DNA of 63,080 bases from DATAXV01 sp036272915 (lineage in GTDB: Bacteria > Chloroflexota > Dormibacteria > Dormibacterales > Dormibacteraceae), in contig DATAXV010000035.1 in assembly GCA_036272915.1 (NCBI GenBank), positions 1-63,080 of the forward strand. Reading direction: 5' to 3'. Of this stretch, positions 31,571-41,119 are shown piece after piece. How positions within the stretch are numbered: the stretch's first letter is position 1; the number at the start of each line of letters is the position of its first letter. Below the pieces are notes generated by a model, which was not told the origin of the DNA, searched no databases, and saw only the letters and a program-made list of their open reading frames with translations. The translations under genes were made by a program, and so were the position numbers.

Positions 31571-32137
31571 ATGGAGCGCGTCACGCCGCCTGGCGGCTAC
31601 TCGAGAGGCCTGGTCGAGCCCGCGCCGCGGTCGACGGAGGAGAGCCGAGACGAGGGCCGCCGGTTCTCGTTCACCTGGTTCGATCCGCCCTTCCGTCCGG
31701 AGCCGCCGCACTCCAACCAGGCCTACGGCATCTGCTTCACGAGCGATGGGATGATCGTCCTCGCCGGGTCCGAGTTCGCGGGCCGGCCCCACTGGAATCT
31801 CCTCGGCGGCGGGGTCGAGCCGGGCGAGACCCTGGAGGACTGCCTGGTCCGAGAGGTGATGGAGGAGGGCTGCGCACGCCTCGTCGAGAGCCGCTACATC
31901 GGCTGCCAGCGGGTCGATGATCCGGAGCATCCGACCGGGCCGTGGCGCTACTACCAGACCCGCTTCTGGGCTCGGGTCGAGCTCCTTCCCTGGGACCCTC
32001 ACTTCGAGATCGAAGAGCGGCGCCTGGTCCCGCCGCAGGACTTCCTTGGCACGCTCACCTGGGGCTCGGCCCCGTCCGCGGCGATCATCCTCGAGGCCGG
32101 CGTCAGGATCGAGGCCGAGCGGCGTGGAGGGTCCTGA
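31571..32137 (+). CDS. Nudix hydrolase
   Basis: The 188-residue protein contains a complete Nudix box, G-G-G-V-E-P-G-E-T-L-E-D followed by R-E-V-M-E-E-G, at about residues 76-98. It sits in the usual fold, with an N-terminal extension of about 45 residues. Members hydrolyse nucleoside diphosphates linked to another moiety. The starting ATG is weakly supported by a ribosome site (AGAGGGCG). The stop overlaps the probable start of the P-loop kinase gene. Substrate unknown. Confidence 0.87.
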   Translation: MERVTPPGGYSRGLVEPAPRSTEESRDEGRRFSFTWFDPPFRPEPPHSNQAYGICFTSDGMIVLAGSEFAGRPHWNLLGGGVEPGETLEDCLVREVMEEGCARLVESRYIGCQRVDDPEHPTGPWRYYQTRFWARVELLPWDPHFEIEERRLVPPQDFLGTLTWGSAPSAAIILEAGVRIEAERRGGS

Positions 32138-33143
32138 GAGGCCGGCACCGGGAGCGCTGAGCAACTCCGACCTGATCCTGGTGGAGGGGATGCCGGGGGC
32201 GGGCAAGTCCACGGCCGCCCAGCTCCTCGCGCTGGCCCTGCGCGGCTCGGACAGGGCGGTCCGGTGGCTGTACGAGGAGGAGGTCGACCATCCGCTGTTC
32301 GGCTTCCACACCCCAGAGGACGTCGCGCCCCTCGTGACCGAACTGCGGGCGGGACGCTTCGATGAAGTCGTCGCCGGCGCCGTCGGCAGGTGGCGGGAGC
32401 TGGCCAGGCGGCTTCCCACCTCCGGCGTCACCACCATCGCCGACGGCTGTCTGCTCGGCTATCTGACCTGGTCGCTCTACTGGGCCGACGCGCCCCGCGC
32501 GGCCATCACCGGCTACCTCGATGAGGTGGCGGGAATCCTCGCATCCGTCGACTCGGTGGTCGTCCACCTGCGTCCGGAGGACGTCGCTGAATCCTGGCGG
32601 AGGCTGGACGATTCACGTGGCGCCGGGTGGATGCGCGGCGCCATCGACGGCGTGGAGCGCTCGCCCGCCGGCCGCCGGATGGGCCTCGCCGGGTTCGACG
32701 GCCTGGTCCGGTACTGGGCGGGCTTCCTGGAGCTGGCGGATGGGCTCCTCGGCCGGCTCCGCCGCCGCTGCCTCGTCGTGCCGGTGGGCGTCGGCGGAGA
32801 GGACGCGGCCCAGGCGCGGATGCTGGAGCTGCTGGGTGTGACTCCACGCCGCTTCGGTCTTGATCGCCCGGCCGTGGATCACGCCGGCAGGTACGTCGGC
32901 GAGGGAGGCGTCGCGATCGAGGTTGGGGTGGTGGAGGGCGAGGATCTGAACGTTGCCGGCCTACCCGGCGCCTGGCCCCGTGTCCCGCTGCTTCCGATCG
33001 GTCAGGACACCTTCGCGTTGCGAAGTTACCCCTGGGAGGTCCGCTTCACGTTCGATGGTGAAGGGCACGCGACCGCTCTCGACATAGCTGGCGCGCCGCT
33101 GCTCGAGACGGCGGCGCCGGGCCGGTTCGTGAGGGCGGGTTAG
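32124..33143 (+). CDS. P-loop NTPase, small-molecule kinase-like
   Basis: The protein (339 residues from the GTG at 32124) has a Walker A motif V-E-G-M-P-G-A-G-K-S-T near residue 18-30. It resembles thymidylate/adenylylsulfate-type kinases in the first 200 residues. The C-terminal 130 residues are beta-rich (W-E-V-R-F-T-F-D-G-E-G-H-A) and resemble a detached domain of unknown use. The start is uncertain: the GTG overlaps the Nudix gene by 14 bases, and a CTG at 32157 is an alternative. It converges with the DUF899 gene, overlapping it by four bases. Substrate unknown. Confidence 0.75.
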   Translation: MEGPERPAPGALSNSDLILVEGMPGAGKSTAAQLLALALRGSDRAVRWLYEEEVDHPLFGFHTPEDVAPLVTELRAGRFDEVVAGAVGRWRELARRLPTSGVTTIADGCLLGYLTWSLYWADAPRAAITGYLDEVAGILASVDSVVVHLRPEDVAESWRRLDDSRGAGWMRGAIDGVERSPAGRRMGLAGFDGLVRYWAGFLELADGLLGRLRRRCLVVPVGVGGEDAAQARMLELLGVTPRRFGLDRPAVDHAGRYVGEGGVAIEVGVVEGEDLNVAGLPGAWPRVPLLPIGQDTFALRSYPWEVRFTFDGEGHATALDIAGAPLLETAAPGRFVRAG

Positions 33144-33868
33144 CGAGGCTTGGGCATCTGGTCGGCGCGGAGGCCGCCGCTGGCCCGACCGCGCGGCTGC
33201 TCCCAGTCCTCCTGACGCCCGAGGGCGGTCATGTCCAGATAGTAGTGGGTGCCACCGACCTGCTCCGTGCCTCGCGCATAGGCGGAGTAGGTGTGGAACA
33301 CGCGGTCGCCGTCGCGAAGGAAGGCGCTGGTCCCGTGCAGCTCACCCCGGAGGTCGGGATACCCCATTTCCGCCAGATCAACCGAGCTCCTGTAGTTGTA
33401 CTCGACCGGCGCCACGGCCGGATCGAGGGTGACGTGGAAGTCGTAGTTGAAGTCGCTGCCGAAGGACGAGTACCAGGGGAACGTCCAGCCCTTCGCCGCC
33501 TTGAACCGCTCGATCTTCGGCAGCGGCGCCCGCGAGACGACGGCCATCGTCGTCTGCCGCTGGTGGAGGTGCTCCAGGTTCCCGTACTGGTCGACTCGCC
33601 CCGAGCAGCTGGAGCAGCCCTCCTCCCACTCGGGATCGAACATGAAGTGATCGACGATGAGCTGGCGCCGTCCCTCGAAGAGATCGAGCAGGGGGACCCG
33701 GCCATCGGGGCCATGGAACACGTAGGGCTTGTCGACCTCGACCATGGGCAGCCGGCGACGGTTGGCGTTGAGCGCGTCGCGGGCGCGCGTCAACGCCTTC
33801 TCCTGCGCGAGCAGCTCCTTGCGCGCGGCCACCCATTCGTCTCTCGAAACGATCTCGGGAAGGCTCAT
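33140..33868 (-). CDS. DUF899-family thioredoxin-like protein
   Basis: The 242-residue protein has the DUF899 layout: an N-terminal helix with E-W-V-A-A-R-K-E-L-L, the stretch L-I-V-D-H-F-M-F-D-P-E-W and the cysteine motif E-G-C-S-S-C-S-G. The later P-W-Y-S-S-F-G-S-D-F-N-Y-D-F block also matches. The fold is thioredoxin-like and a redox role is suspected, but no reaction is established. GAGGAGAG lies a few bases before the ATG at 33868, so that start is preferred over one ten codons earlier. It is a single gene divergent from a kinase gene. Confidence 0.88.
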   Translation of the reverse strand: MSLPEIVSRDEWVAARKELLAQEKALTRARDALNANRRRLPMVEVDKPYVFHGPDGRVPLLDLFEGRRQLIVDHFMFDPEWEEGCSSCSGRVDQYGNLEHLHQRQTTMAVVSRAPLPKIERFKAAKGWTFPWYSSFGSDFNYDFHVTLDPAVAPVEYNYRSSVDLAEMGYPDLRGELHGTSAFLRDGDRVFHTYSAYARGTEQVGGTHYYLDMTALGRQEDWEQPRGRASGGLRADQMPKPR

Positions 33869-33985
33869 CCATCTCTCCTCGTGCGTCGGTCTGGTCATGG
33901 GGTCCGACCAGCCTCTCGGCGATCCCCCTGTTGACTCCCTCGGCCCACCGAACCTTCTCACAGGTGGAGGGTATGGTCGATCGTC

Positions 33986-35041
33986 ATGATCCCCGATCAG
34001 GCACAGGTCCCTCCCGACGGCACCCGCGCCGCCCCCTCGCCCGAGCTCATCGAGCTCGTCCGAGGGCGGTATGGGATCATCCGCCTCAGAGCCCTGCGCG
34101 ACCTGGGCGGCGAATACAACCTGAACCTCCTCGTCGACGCCGACCGCGAGCGGCTGGTGGTGCGCGTCTACCATCCCTGGGTCCCGGCCGCCCGCGTGGC
34201 GGCGATCCAGGAGGTCCGTGAGCGGCTGCGCGCCGGCTCGTGGCCGATCGCCCCACTCCGCGTCACCGCCCGCGGCGAGCGCCTGGTGATGCAGGAGGAC
34301 CGGGTGGTCGAGGTCGAGGGCTTCGTCAGAGCCACGACCTGCATGAACACCTGGCCTCGCTTCCGCGTCGGCTTTCGCCTCCTGGGCGAGCTGCACCGGG
34401 CGCTCGGGTCGATGGAGGTGCCGCCCGGCGCCGAGCGACCGCCCTGGGCCAATCACCTCGCCGTTGACGAGATTCGGCAGGTGGCGGGCCCGGCGATCGC
34501 GACGATTCGGGGCGCCGGAGTGACGCCGGAGCAGTCGCGATCCCTGGAGGCCGCCGAGCGGCTGGTCGAGGCGCTCGTCGACGCTCACCGCGAGGACGGC
34601 GCCGAGCTGCCGGTCCAGCTTGTCCACGGCGACTTCTGGCACAACAACGTGCTCTTCCACCGGGAGCGCGTGGTGCTGATCGGCGACTTCGACTTCATCG
34701 GGGTCCGGCCGCGCATCGACGATCTCGCCCTGGCCCTGTTCTTCCTCAACGACAGCCGGGGTCGGGACGACCTCTCGTCCCGGCGGCTCCGGCGCCTCGT
34801 CGAGATGGTCGACCTCTACGACCAGGCCGCCGATCCGCCGCTCAGCGCCGACGAGCGCCATCTGCTGCCGTTCGCGATCGCCCGGTCGCCTCTGACCTTC
34901 CTGCGCGATCTCGCCTGGCAGGCGGAGTCGAAGTTCGCCGAGCTGGCCGCGGCCGAGCTCACCGGCCTCCGCGGCCCGGAGTGGGAGTGGGCATTGAGGA
35001 TGCTCGCCACGCAGCCCTGGCGGGAGGCCTTCCTGCCCTGA
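33986..35041 (+). CDS. APH-fold phosphotransferase
   Basis: The 351-residue protein has an N-lobe with E-Y-N-L-N-L-L-V-D and L-V-V-R-V-Y. The catalytic loop is L-V-H-G-D-F-W-H-N-N-V-L-F near residue 213, and the metal site is I-G-D-F-D-F-I-G-V-R-P-R-I-D-D-L. This resembles the homoserine kinase / spectinomycin phosphotransferase branch. The last 90 residues are helical. It is divergent from the DUF899 gene, with 117 bases between. Substrate unknown. Confidence 0.88.
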   Translation: MIPDQAQVPPDGTRAAPSPELIELVRGRYGIIRLRALRDLGGEYNLNLLVDADRERLVVRVYHPWVPAARVAAIQEVRERLRAGSWPIAPLRVTARGERLVMQEDRVVEVEGFVRATTCMNTWPRFRVGFRLLGELHRALGSMEVPPGAERPPWANHLAVDEIRQVAGPAIATIRGAGVTPEQSRSLEAAERLVEALVDAHREDGAELPVQLVHGDFWHNNVLFHRERVVLIGDFDFIGVRPRIDDLALALFFLNDSRGRDDLSSRRLRRLVEMVDLYDQAADPPLSADERHLLPFAIARSPLTFLRDLAWQAESKFAELAAAELTGLRGPEWEWALRMLATQPWREAFLP

Positions 35042-35053
35042 TCGGGCGCTGTC

Positions 35054-35572
35054 TCAGGCATAGGTCCTGCCGTCGACGCGTTCCCGGATCAGGTCGGCAT
35101 GGCCGATGTGTCCGGAGTACTCGCCGATCATGTGCGAATACAGCCAGCGGAGCGACATCCTTCCGAAGCGGTCATGGAGGAAGACATCGTCGAGCGACAG
35201 GTGTGCCACCGCCCGCCGCGCCGCCTCCTGCTCGGCGACGAGCCGGTCCAGGTCGCGGGCGGCGAGGGCGGGATCGAGCTCTGTGAAATCGGCGTCGGGG
35301 ACCTCCGGCCGGGTGTAGAGGTGAGGCACCTCCTGGCCGGCGAACCGGCGGCGGAACCAGTTGCGCTCGACCTCGGTGATGTGGCGGACCAGGCCGAGCA
35401 GGGAGAGGTTGGACGGCGGCACCGCCCGCTCCGCCAGCTGCTCGCCGGTCAGCCCCGAGCAGCGGATCAGGAAGCTCGAGCGCACCCCCTCGAGGAACCC
35501 CTCCAGCATCGCCCGCTCCGATGCCTCCAGCGGCTCCTCGACCTCATCGAACGCCGGCGCCGTCCAGGTCAT
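35054..35572 (-). CDS. DinB-family (DUF664) protein
   Basis: The 172-residue protein has the four-helix DinB fold with spaced histidines typical of a metal site: L-V-R-H-I-T-E-V-E-R near residue 66 and M-I-G-E-Y-S-G-H-I-G-H near residue 150. Relatives include thiol-dependent enzymes (bacillithiol- or mycothiol-transferases) and proteins of unknown use. Its start overlaps the stop of the ABC exporter subunit by four bases, so it is the last gene of that minus-strand operon. A detoxification role is plausible but not shown. Confidence 0.88.
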   Translation of the reverse strand: MTWTAPAFDEVEEPLEASERAMLEGFLEGVRSSFLIRCSGLTGEQLAERAVPPSNLSLLGLVRHITEVERNWFRRRFAGQEVPHLYTRPEVPDADFTELDPALAARDLDRLVAEQEAARRAVAHLSLDDVFLHDRFGRMSLRWLYSHMIGEYSGHIGHADLIRERVDGRTYA

Positions 35573-37287
35573 GTCATTCCTCCTCGGTCGGCCACCCGCC
35601 CGTTCTCGAGCCGGATGACCTGGTCGGCCAGCTCCAGCACCGCCGGCCGGTGGGAGACGGCGAGCAGCGTCGCCTCCGGGTGATCCGCCCGGAGACGCCG
35701 CCAGAGCTCGGCCTCGGTGACCGTGTCCAGCGCGCTGGAGAGGTCGTCGAACACCATCAGCGCCGCGCCCCTCGCGATCATCCGAGCCGCGGCGACGCGC
35801 TGCAGCTGGCCGCCCGAGAGGCGCATGCCCCGCGGTCCGACCGCCGTCTCCAGACCCTGGTCGAGCTGCTCGAGGTCGGAGGCGAGCACGGCGGTGCGTG
35901 CCGCCTCCATGGCCAGGGCCTGACCGCCCGGGCGGCCCATGAGGATGTTCTCCTCGACGCTGGCCGTGAACAGGCGCGGCACCTGCGGTGTGAAGGCGCA
36001 GCGGGGTGGGACCATCCACCGATCCGGGTGCTCCACCGGCTCCCCGTTCCAGCGGATCTCGCCCTCCTGCGCTGGCAGCAGCCCGAGCAGGCAGCGGAGC
36101 AGGGTCGTCTTGCCACTGCCGATGCGGCCGGTGACGACGGTGAGGCTGCCGCCGGGCACCTCCAGGTCCACCCCGAGAAGCCCGCGGCCACCTGGATGAA
36201 CGTGGGTCAGGCCGCGCGCGCTCAGCGACCGCAGGGGCAGGCCCGAGACGTCCTCGGCGTCGGGCCGCGTCCGGCCCGGCTTGAGCGAATGGGGCTCGAC
36301 CATGGCCGACCCCGGACCGCCGCTGAGCAGGGGCTGGAGGCGGCGCAGGCTGACCATCAGCTGCCGGTAGATCACCGAGTACTCGCCGACGTAGCCGGTC
36401 ACCGTCGCCAGCTGGGTCAGATAGGAGATGAAGAGGGCGAAGTCACCGACCGTGAACGAGCCCTGGTGCAGCGCGCGCGGCACCAGCAGGAGGATGCAGC
36501 CGACGGCGATGTTGGAGAGGTTGACGGCCATCGAATCGATGACCTGTGTCAGCACGGTGTCCCGCCGAACCGCGCGCAGGCGATGGGCGCAGAGATCGGT
36601 GAAGTGCTCGGCGATCCGCTCCTCGGCCCCCGCCCCCTTGATCGTGGCGAAGGCGGAGAAGGTCTCCGAGATCATCCCGGTCACGTCGGCGCCCGACTGC
36701 TGGGCCGCCTCCCGGAATGAGGAGATCCGGCGGCGCAGCACGTTGACCATGAGCATCGCCGCCAGCGAGGGGAGCACCACGATCACGGTGATCAGCACGC
36801 TGACGCGGGCCAGGGTGACGACGGCGATGACGACCATGACCACCATGCCCATCGGATCCATGGCAAAGGTGAGCGCCTCGGAGGCGGCCTGGACGTCGTC
36901 CCGCAGCCGGCCGATCGCCTCCCCCGTCGAGCCGGGCAGACCGCGCGCCGTGGGCCGGTGGAGGACCTGGGTCAGCAGGTTGCGCCGGATGAGGACCGAC
37001 GCGGCCATGCGGAGGGTCATCTCGAGCGCGCTGGCCATACCCTGAATCCCGTTCCCGACCGCGACGGCGGCGAGGAGGGCGATGAGCGTGTAGACGTTGG
37101 CCCCCGCCGGGCGGCCGTCGCTGATGTCGTTGAAATAGGCCTGCATGATCAGCCCGGGAAGCAGGATGAGCAGGTAGTTGGCGAAGACGCCGAGGCTGCT
37201 GCCCAGGAAGTGGAGGGGGCGGGCGCGGGCCAGCCCGACCAGGACCGGCAGCGCGCGCAGCGTCTCCGACCGGCTTGCGGGCGCCAT
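35569..37287 (-). CDS. ABC exporter subunit (permease-ATPase half-transporter, degenerate Walker B)
   Basis: The 572-residue protein has a six-span membrane domain (residues 20-310) and an ATPase domain with Walker A G-R-I-G-S-G-K-T-T near residue 388. The signature is L-S-G-G-Q, Walker B is L-M-V-F-D-D-L-S-S, and the switch His is in V-S-H-R. The residue after the Walker B Asp is Asp instead of the catalytic Glu. It forms a heterodimer with the product of the overlapping upstream gene. The pair should export a drug, lipid or peptide. Operon order is ABC-ABC-DinB. Confidence 0.9.
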   Translation of the reverse strand: MAPASRSETLRALPVLVGLARARPLHFLGSSLGVFANYLLILLPGLIMQAYFNDISDGRPAGANVYTLIALLAAVAVGNGIQGMASALEMTLRMAASVLIRRNLLTQVLHRPTARGLPGSTGEAIGRLRDDVQAASEALTFAMDPMGMVVMVVIAVVTLARVSVLITVIVVLPSLAAMLMVNVLRRRISSFREAAQQSGADVTGMISETFSAFATIKGAGAEERIAEHFTDLCAHRLRAVRRDTVLTQVIDSMAVNLSNIAVGCILLLVPRALHQGSFTVGDFALFISYLTQLATVTGYVGEYSVIYRQLMVSLRRLQPLLSGGPGSAMVEPHSLKPGRTRPDAEDVSGLPLRSLSARGLTHVHPGGRGLLGVDLEVPGGSLTVVTGRIGSGKTTLLRCLLGLLPAQEGEIRWNGEPVEHPDRWMVPPRCAFTPQVPRLFTASVEENILMGRPGGQALAMEAARTAVLASDLEQLDQGLETAVGPRGMRLSGGQLQRVAAARMIARGAALMVFDDLSSALDTVTEAELWRRLRADHPEATLLAVSHRPAVLELADQVIRLENGRVADRGGMT

Positions 37288-39014
37288 CAGCGCTCACCTC
37301 GCAGGATCGCCGCGAACCGGCTCCCAGGATCCCCCTCCAGCTCCTCGCGCGGCCCGAACTCGACGACGCGGCCACGGTCGAGAACCAGGATGTCGTCGAC
37401 GTGGCGGACCGTGGCCAGGCGGTGGGCGATGATGAACGCGGTCCGGCCCTCGAAGAGTCGGTCGAAGGCTGCCTGCAGGCGCCGCTCCGTGGCCGGGTCG
37501 ATGCGGGAGGAGGCCTCGTCGAGGACGAGCAGACCGGGGTCGACGAGGAAGGCGCGGGCCGCGGCGAGGAGCTGGGCCTGCCCGGCCGAGAGGTCGCGGC
37601 CGCCCGGCGCCAGCGGGGTGTCCAGTCCCTGGGGCAGCGAGGCCAGCCAGTCGGAGAGCCCGACCGAGTCGAGCACCTCGAGGAGACGCCGGTCCGACGC
37701 CGACCGTCCGAAGAGCGTCAGGTTGTCGCGGACGGAGGCGTGGAGGAGCTGGACCTCCTGGGGGACGTAGGCGACGAGGCGCCGCAGCTGGTCGCGCCCG
37801 GCCTGGCGGAGATCGACGCCGTTCAGCCGAACGGCGCCGCGGTCGGGATCCTGGAACCGGAGGAGCAGGCGGGCGACGGTGGTCTTGCCGCTGCCGGTGC
37901 GGCCGACCACACCGACCCGCCGCCCCGGAGCGACGCGGAAGGAGACGTCGCGCAGCGTCTCCGCCGAGTCCGGATACCGGTAGCCGACGCTCTCGACCCG
38001 GATCTCGACCGGCCCCTCGGGCACCGGGCGGGAGACCTCGGGCCAGCTCACCCGAGGCCGCTCGGCCAGGAGCTCCCGGGTCCGGGCCAGCGCCGCCCCC
38101 GCCGTCTGCAGGAGCTGGAGCTGGCGGCTCACCGCCTGCAGGGGCGTCTGGATCGCGCCGGCGTAGGCGAAGACGAGGTAGACGGTCCCCACCGTCAGCG
38201 CGTGGCGGTCGAAGAGCCAGGTGGCCACGACCAGGCAGGCGGCGGTCGCCCACCCGTAGAGGATCTGGGCCGACGCCCAGCTGGCGCTGGCCAGGAACTG
38301 TGCCCGTCGCCCGGCGGTGTAGGTCGCCCACCCACGCCGGACGTAGGTCTCGATCGCCCAGCCGGTGGCGCCGTTGGCGCGCACGTCGTCGGTCCCGCCG
38401 AGGAGCTCCTCGGCGGTTCCGAACTCGTCCGCGCTGGCGCTGCGGTGGGCGTGCCAGAGGCGCTGCGCCGGTCCCCGCGGCGCCTGCAGGGCGACGGCGC
38501 AGAGGACGATGAACACCGCCATCAGAACGCCCAGCCGCCAGTCGATGCGGGCCAGCACGACGAGGACCCCGGCGAGGATGAGCGCGCTCGTGACCAGCCG
38601 GACGACGAAGGTGGAGAGGAACTCGGCGAGCATGTCGACGTCGCCGTCGATCCGGGTGATCAGGGCGCCGGGGGGCTGCCGCTCGAGGAGGTCGAGGTCC
38701 TGCTCGAGGCAGTGCCGGAACAGCTCGAGACGCAGCTGGTTGGTCGACCGCCAGGCGATCAGGGTCGCCAGCCAGCTCTCGCCGACGCTGAGCACGGGCA
38801 GCGCGAAGGCGGTGAGGAGATAGAGGGAGGCGGCGAGCGTGATCTGGGTGGTCAGCCCGACCTCGGTGTCGTTGATGTACTGGCTGAGCAGCACCGGTCC
38901 GGCCAGCGAGGCCGCCGCGCCGCCCGCAACGAGCAGGGCGAGCAGGACCAGCGCCGGACGCTGCCGGCGCAGCCTGGTCCAGAGAAAGACGACCTGCTCT
39001 CGAAGCGTGGACAT
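37287..39014 (-). CDS. ABC exporter subunit (permease-ATPase half-transporter, canonical Walker B)
   Basis: The 575-residue protein has six spans followed by an ATPase domain. Walker A is G-R-T-G-S-G-K-T-T near residue 364, Walker B is L-L-V-L-D-E-A-S-S, and the switch His is in I-A-H-R, with a signature changed to L-S-A-G-Q. In the heterodimer this weakened signature would face the Asp-bearing Walker B of the partner, giving one degenerate and one active site, as in TM287/288-type exporters. The last base of the gene is shared with the next start. Substrate unknown. Confidence 0.9.
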   Translation of the reverse strand: MSTLREQVVFLWTRLRRQRPALVLLALLVAGGAAASLAGPVLLSQYINDTEVGLTTQITLAASLYLLTAFALPVLSVGESWLATLIAWRSTNQLRLELFRHCLEQDLDLLERQPPGALITRIDGDVDMLAEFLSTFVVRLVTSALILAGVLVVLARIDWRLGVLMAVFIVLCAVALQAPRGPAQRLWHAHRSASADEFGTAEELLGGTDDVRANGATGWAIETYVRRGWATYTAGRRAQFLASASWASAQILYGWATAACLVVATWLFDRHALTVGTVYLVFAYAGAIQTPLQAVSRQLQLLQTAGAALARTRELLAERPRVSWPEVSRPVPEGPVEIRVESVGYRYPDSAETLRDVSFRVAPGRRVGVVGRTGSGKTTVARLLLRFQDPDRGAVRLNGVDLRQAGRDQLRRLVAYVPQEVQLLHASVRDNLTLFGRSASDRRLLEVLDSVGLSDWLASLPQGLDTPLAPGGRDLSAGQAQLLAAARAFLVDPGLLVLDEASSRIDPATERRLQAAFDRLFEGRTAFIIAHRLATVRHVDDILVLDRGRVVEFGPREELEGDPGSRFAAILRGER

Positions 39015-39335
39015 GGCGATCTCACCCGGGTGGGGGCATGTCCACGGCGGCGCCGGAGGGCCGGGTCGACAGGTTGGCTTGCGGAACGGTCATCGCGATC
39101 AGATCTCCTCGTGGCTACACCGCCTGGCGGCGATGAGGGCGTTGCACGGCTCGCTCGACGAGCCGGCTCGGATCCGATCAGTTACGTGCGATGACCAGCA
39201 ACAAACGTCAGTGTAACCAAGCCGCCCGACCGGGGTCGTGGCGGCGGGAGACGGCCCCGCCGCGGCTCGCGCACACTGATGGGAGGGCGGCCCATCCGCC
39301 CGTGACGGCGGCGAGCACAAGTTGAAGGAGGGCGC
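39015..39335. other. Divergent promoter region
   Basis: The 320 bases between the ABC exporter operon and the enolase-superfamily gene contain no credible gene. A short inverted repeat (GTTAC at about 39181 and GTAAC at about 39213) may be a regulatory site. AAGGAGGGC near 39325 is the ribosome site of the next gene. Confidence 0.4.
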
Positions 39336-40502
39336 ATGCGGCAGCCCAGGATCACTCGAGTTCGCGTCCACGAGTTCGCCCACGAGGTCTCGGACATCGG
39401 GGTGGACTACAACGGCTTCAACCTCGTCTACGAGCCGGGTGCGCGCCGGGAGTCGCTCGGCCACATCATCGCCATCGAGACCGACGCCGGGGCGACCGGT
39501 GAGTACGTCGGCGGCGAGGGCGCGTCGATGGCCCAGATCGCCGGGTTCGCCCACTACATGCTCGGCCGGAACCCGCTGGAGCGGGAGCTCATCCACAACG
39601 ATCTCAAGCGCGCCATGCGCAAGTTCGACCGGATGGGCATGGGCCCCGTCGACTGCGCGCTCTGGGACCTCGCCGGCAAGCTCCACGACGCGCCCGTGTG
39701 GCAGCTGCTGGGCGGGTGGCGGAAGCGGATCCCCGCCTACGCCAGCACCTATCACGGCGACCACGTCCCCGGCGGCCTGAACAGCCCCGAGGCCTTCGCC
39801 GAGTTCGCCGTGCAGTGCCGCGAGATGGGCTATCCGGCGATGAAGATCCACCCCTGGGGCGACCCTTCGATTCCGCAGGAGGTGGCCAACGTCGCCGCCG
39901 TGCGGGCCGCCGTCGGCGACGGCTTCGAGCTGATGCTGGACCCCGCCTGCGAGTACAACACCTTCGTCGACACGGTCAAGGTCGGCCATGCCTGCGACGA
40001 CGCCTCCTTCCTCTGGCTGGAGGACCCGATGAAGGACGGCGGCATCTCCAACCAGGCCTACCGCAAGCTGAGGAGGCTGATCCGGACCCCGATCCTGATC
40101 GGCGAGCACACCCGCGGGTTCGAGCTGCACACCGACCTGCTCGTCTCCGACGCCGCCGACATCGTCCACTGCGACCCCAACTACGACATGGGCATCACCG
40201 GCGTGATGAAGATCGCCCACGCCTGCGAGGGTTTCGGCGTCGACTGCCAGCTCCACGCGCCCGGCCCCGCCCAGCGCGCCTGCATGGCCGCCATCCGCAA
40301 CACCAACTACTACGAGATGGGGCTGGTCCACCCGAGGATCAAGGGGGACAAGTCGCCGGTCTTCGCCTGCGACTACCGCGACGGGCTCGACGCCGTCGAC
40401 TCCGACGGCACCATCCCCGTCCCCGAGGGACCCGGCCTGGGCGTGACCCACGACTGGGACTGGATCCGGCGCCAGGAGCGCGGAGTCCAGACCTGGGAGT
40501 GA
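39336..40502 (+). CDS. Enolase-superfamily (mandelate racemase type) enzyme
   Basis: The 388-residue protein has an N-terminal capping domain and a barrel. M-K-I-H-P-W-G carries a Lys-X-His in place of Lys-X-Lys, L-M-L-D-P-A the first metal acid, W-L-E-D-P-M the second, I-G-E-H-T-R-G the third, and Q-L-H-A-P-G-P the catalytic His. The pattern recalls the rhamnonate/gluconate dehydratase-like branches. Mg2+-dependent dehydration or epimerisation of a sugar acid is expected. It is a single gene with a strong ribosome site. It is only distantly similar to the enzyme at 3863. Confidence 0.88.
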   Translation: MRQPRITRVRVHEFAHEVSDIGVDYNGFNLVYEPGARRESLGHIIAIETDAGATGEYVGGEGASMAQIAGFAHYMLGRNPLERELIHNDLKRAMRKFDRMGMGPVDCALWDLAGKLHDAPVWQLLGGWRKRIPAYASTYHGDHVPGGLNSPEAFAEFAVQCREMGYPAMKIHPWGDPSIPQEVANVAAVRAAVGDGFELMLDPACEYNTFVDTVKVGHACDDASFLWLEDPMKDGGISNQAYRKLRRLIRTPILIGEHTRGFELHTDLLVSDAADIVHCDPNYDMGITGVMKIAHACEGFGVDCQLHAPGPAQRACMAAIRNTNYYEMGLVHPRIKGDKSPVFACDYRDGLDAVDSDGTIPVPEGPGLGVTHDWDWIRRQERGVQTWE

Positions 40503-40554
40503 GCCCTGAGCGCCATCGACGCCGTTCCGGGAAAAGCGGTGTAATGTTGTAATC

Positions 40555-40989
40555 ATGGACGAGAAAGAACTCGGTTCGATACAGGGATGGTTCGCCGGAA
40601 GGCTGCCCGACGGGTGGTTCACGGCGACAGAGGTGACGGTCGAGGACGACCAGATCGTGGTCCTGGGCACGCTGCCCGAGATGGATCTGGGCGCCGACGC
40701 CACCCCGGAGGTCCGCGAGGGAGCGGCGGCGGGGCGCATCGCCCGCTTCCGTGAGGAGACCCGCGGCCACCGGATCGCGATCGCCAGGGAGGCCGAGGAG
40801 CGCTTCGGCCGGTATGTCACCTGGGGCGCCAAGCTGGGCGGGGTGACCAAGCGCTTCACCCCCGGCGGGAGCGGTTCCCACAGGGGACGGCACGGTCACG
40901 GCGGCCACCACGGCTGGGCCGGTCGCGGCCGCGGCTGGCGTCAGGGCGGCTTCTTCACCGCCACGGATTCCGAAGTCCGCCACTTCTGA
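40555..40989 (+). CDS. Conserved hypothetical protein with His/Gly-rich tail
   Basis: The 144-residue protein has an alpha/beta N-terminal part (D-G-W-F-T-A-T-E-V-T-V, D-Q-I-V-V-L-G-T-L-P-E) and a helix rich in charged residues (R-I-A-R-F-R-E-E-T-R). It has a constant-looking F-G-R-Y-V-T-W-G-A-K-L-G-G segment and a tail with H-R-G-R-H-G-H-G-G-H-H that might bind metal. I do not know a proven function. The upstream TAATGT and GTAATC close to the ATG suggest a leaderless or short-leader transcript. It stands alone between two larger genes. Confidence 0.65.
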   Translation: MDEKELGSIQGWFAGRLPDGWFTATEVTVEDDQIVVLGTLPEMDLGADATPEVREGAAAGRIARFREETRGHRIAIAREAEERFGRYVTWGAKLGGVTKRFTPGGSGSHRGRHGHGGHHGWAGRGRGWRQGGFFTATDSEVRHF

Positions 40990-41119
40990 GCGTTGGCGCG
41001 GCAGCGTCTGCGCCTGAGACCGCCGTCCGCACGGGCGTGACCGTGGCGGACGGCGGCCATTCCGCGTCCGCCGCGCACTGTCCGCGCGGTGTCCCTGCGG
41101 AGTGCCTAGGGTCAATTCG

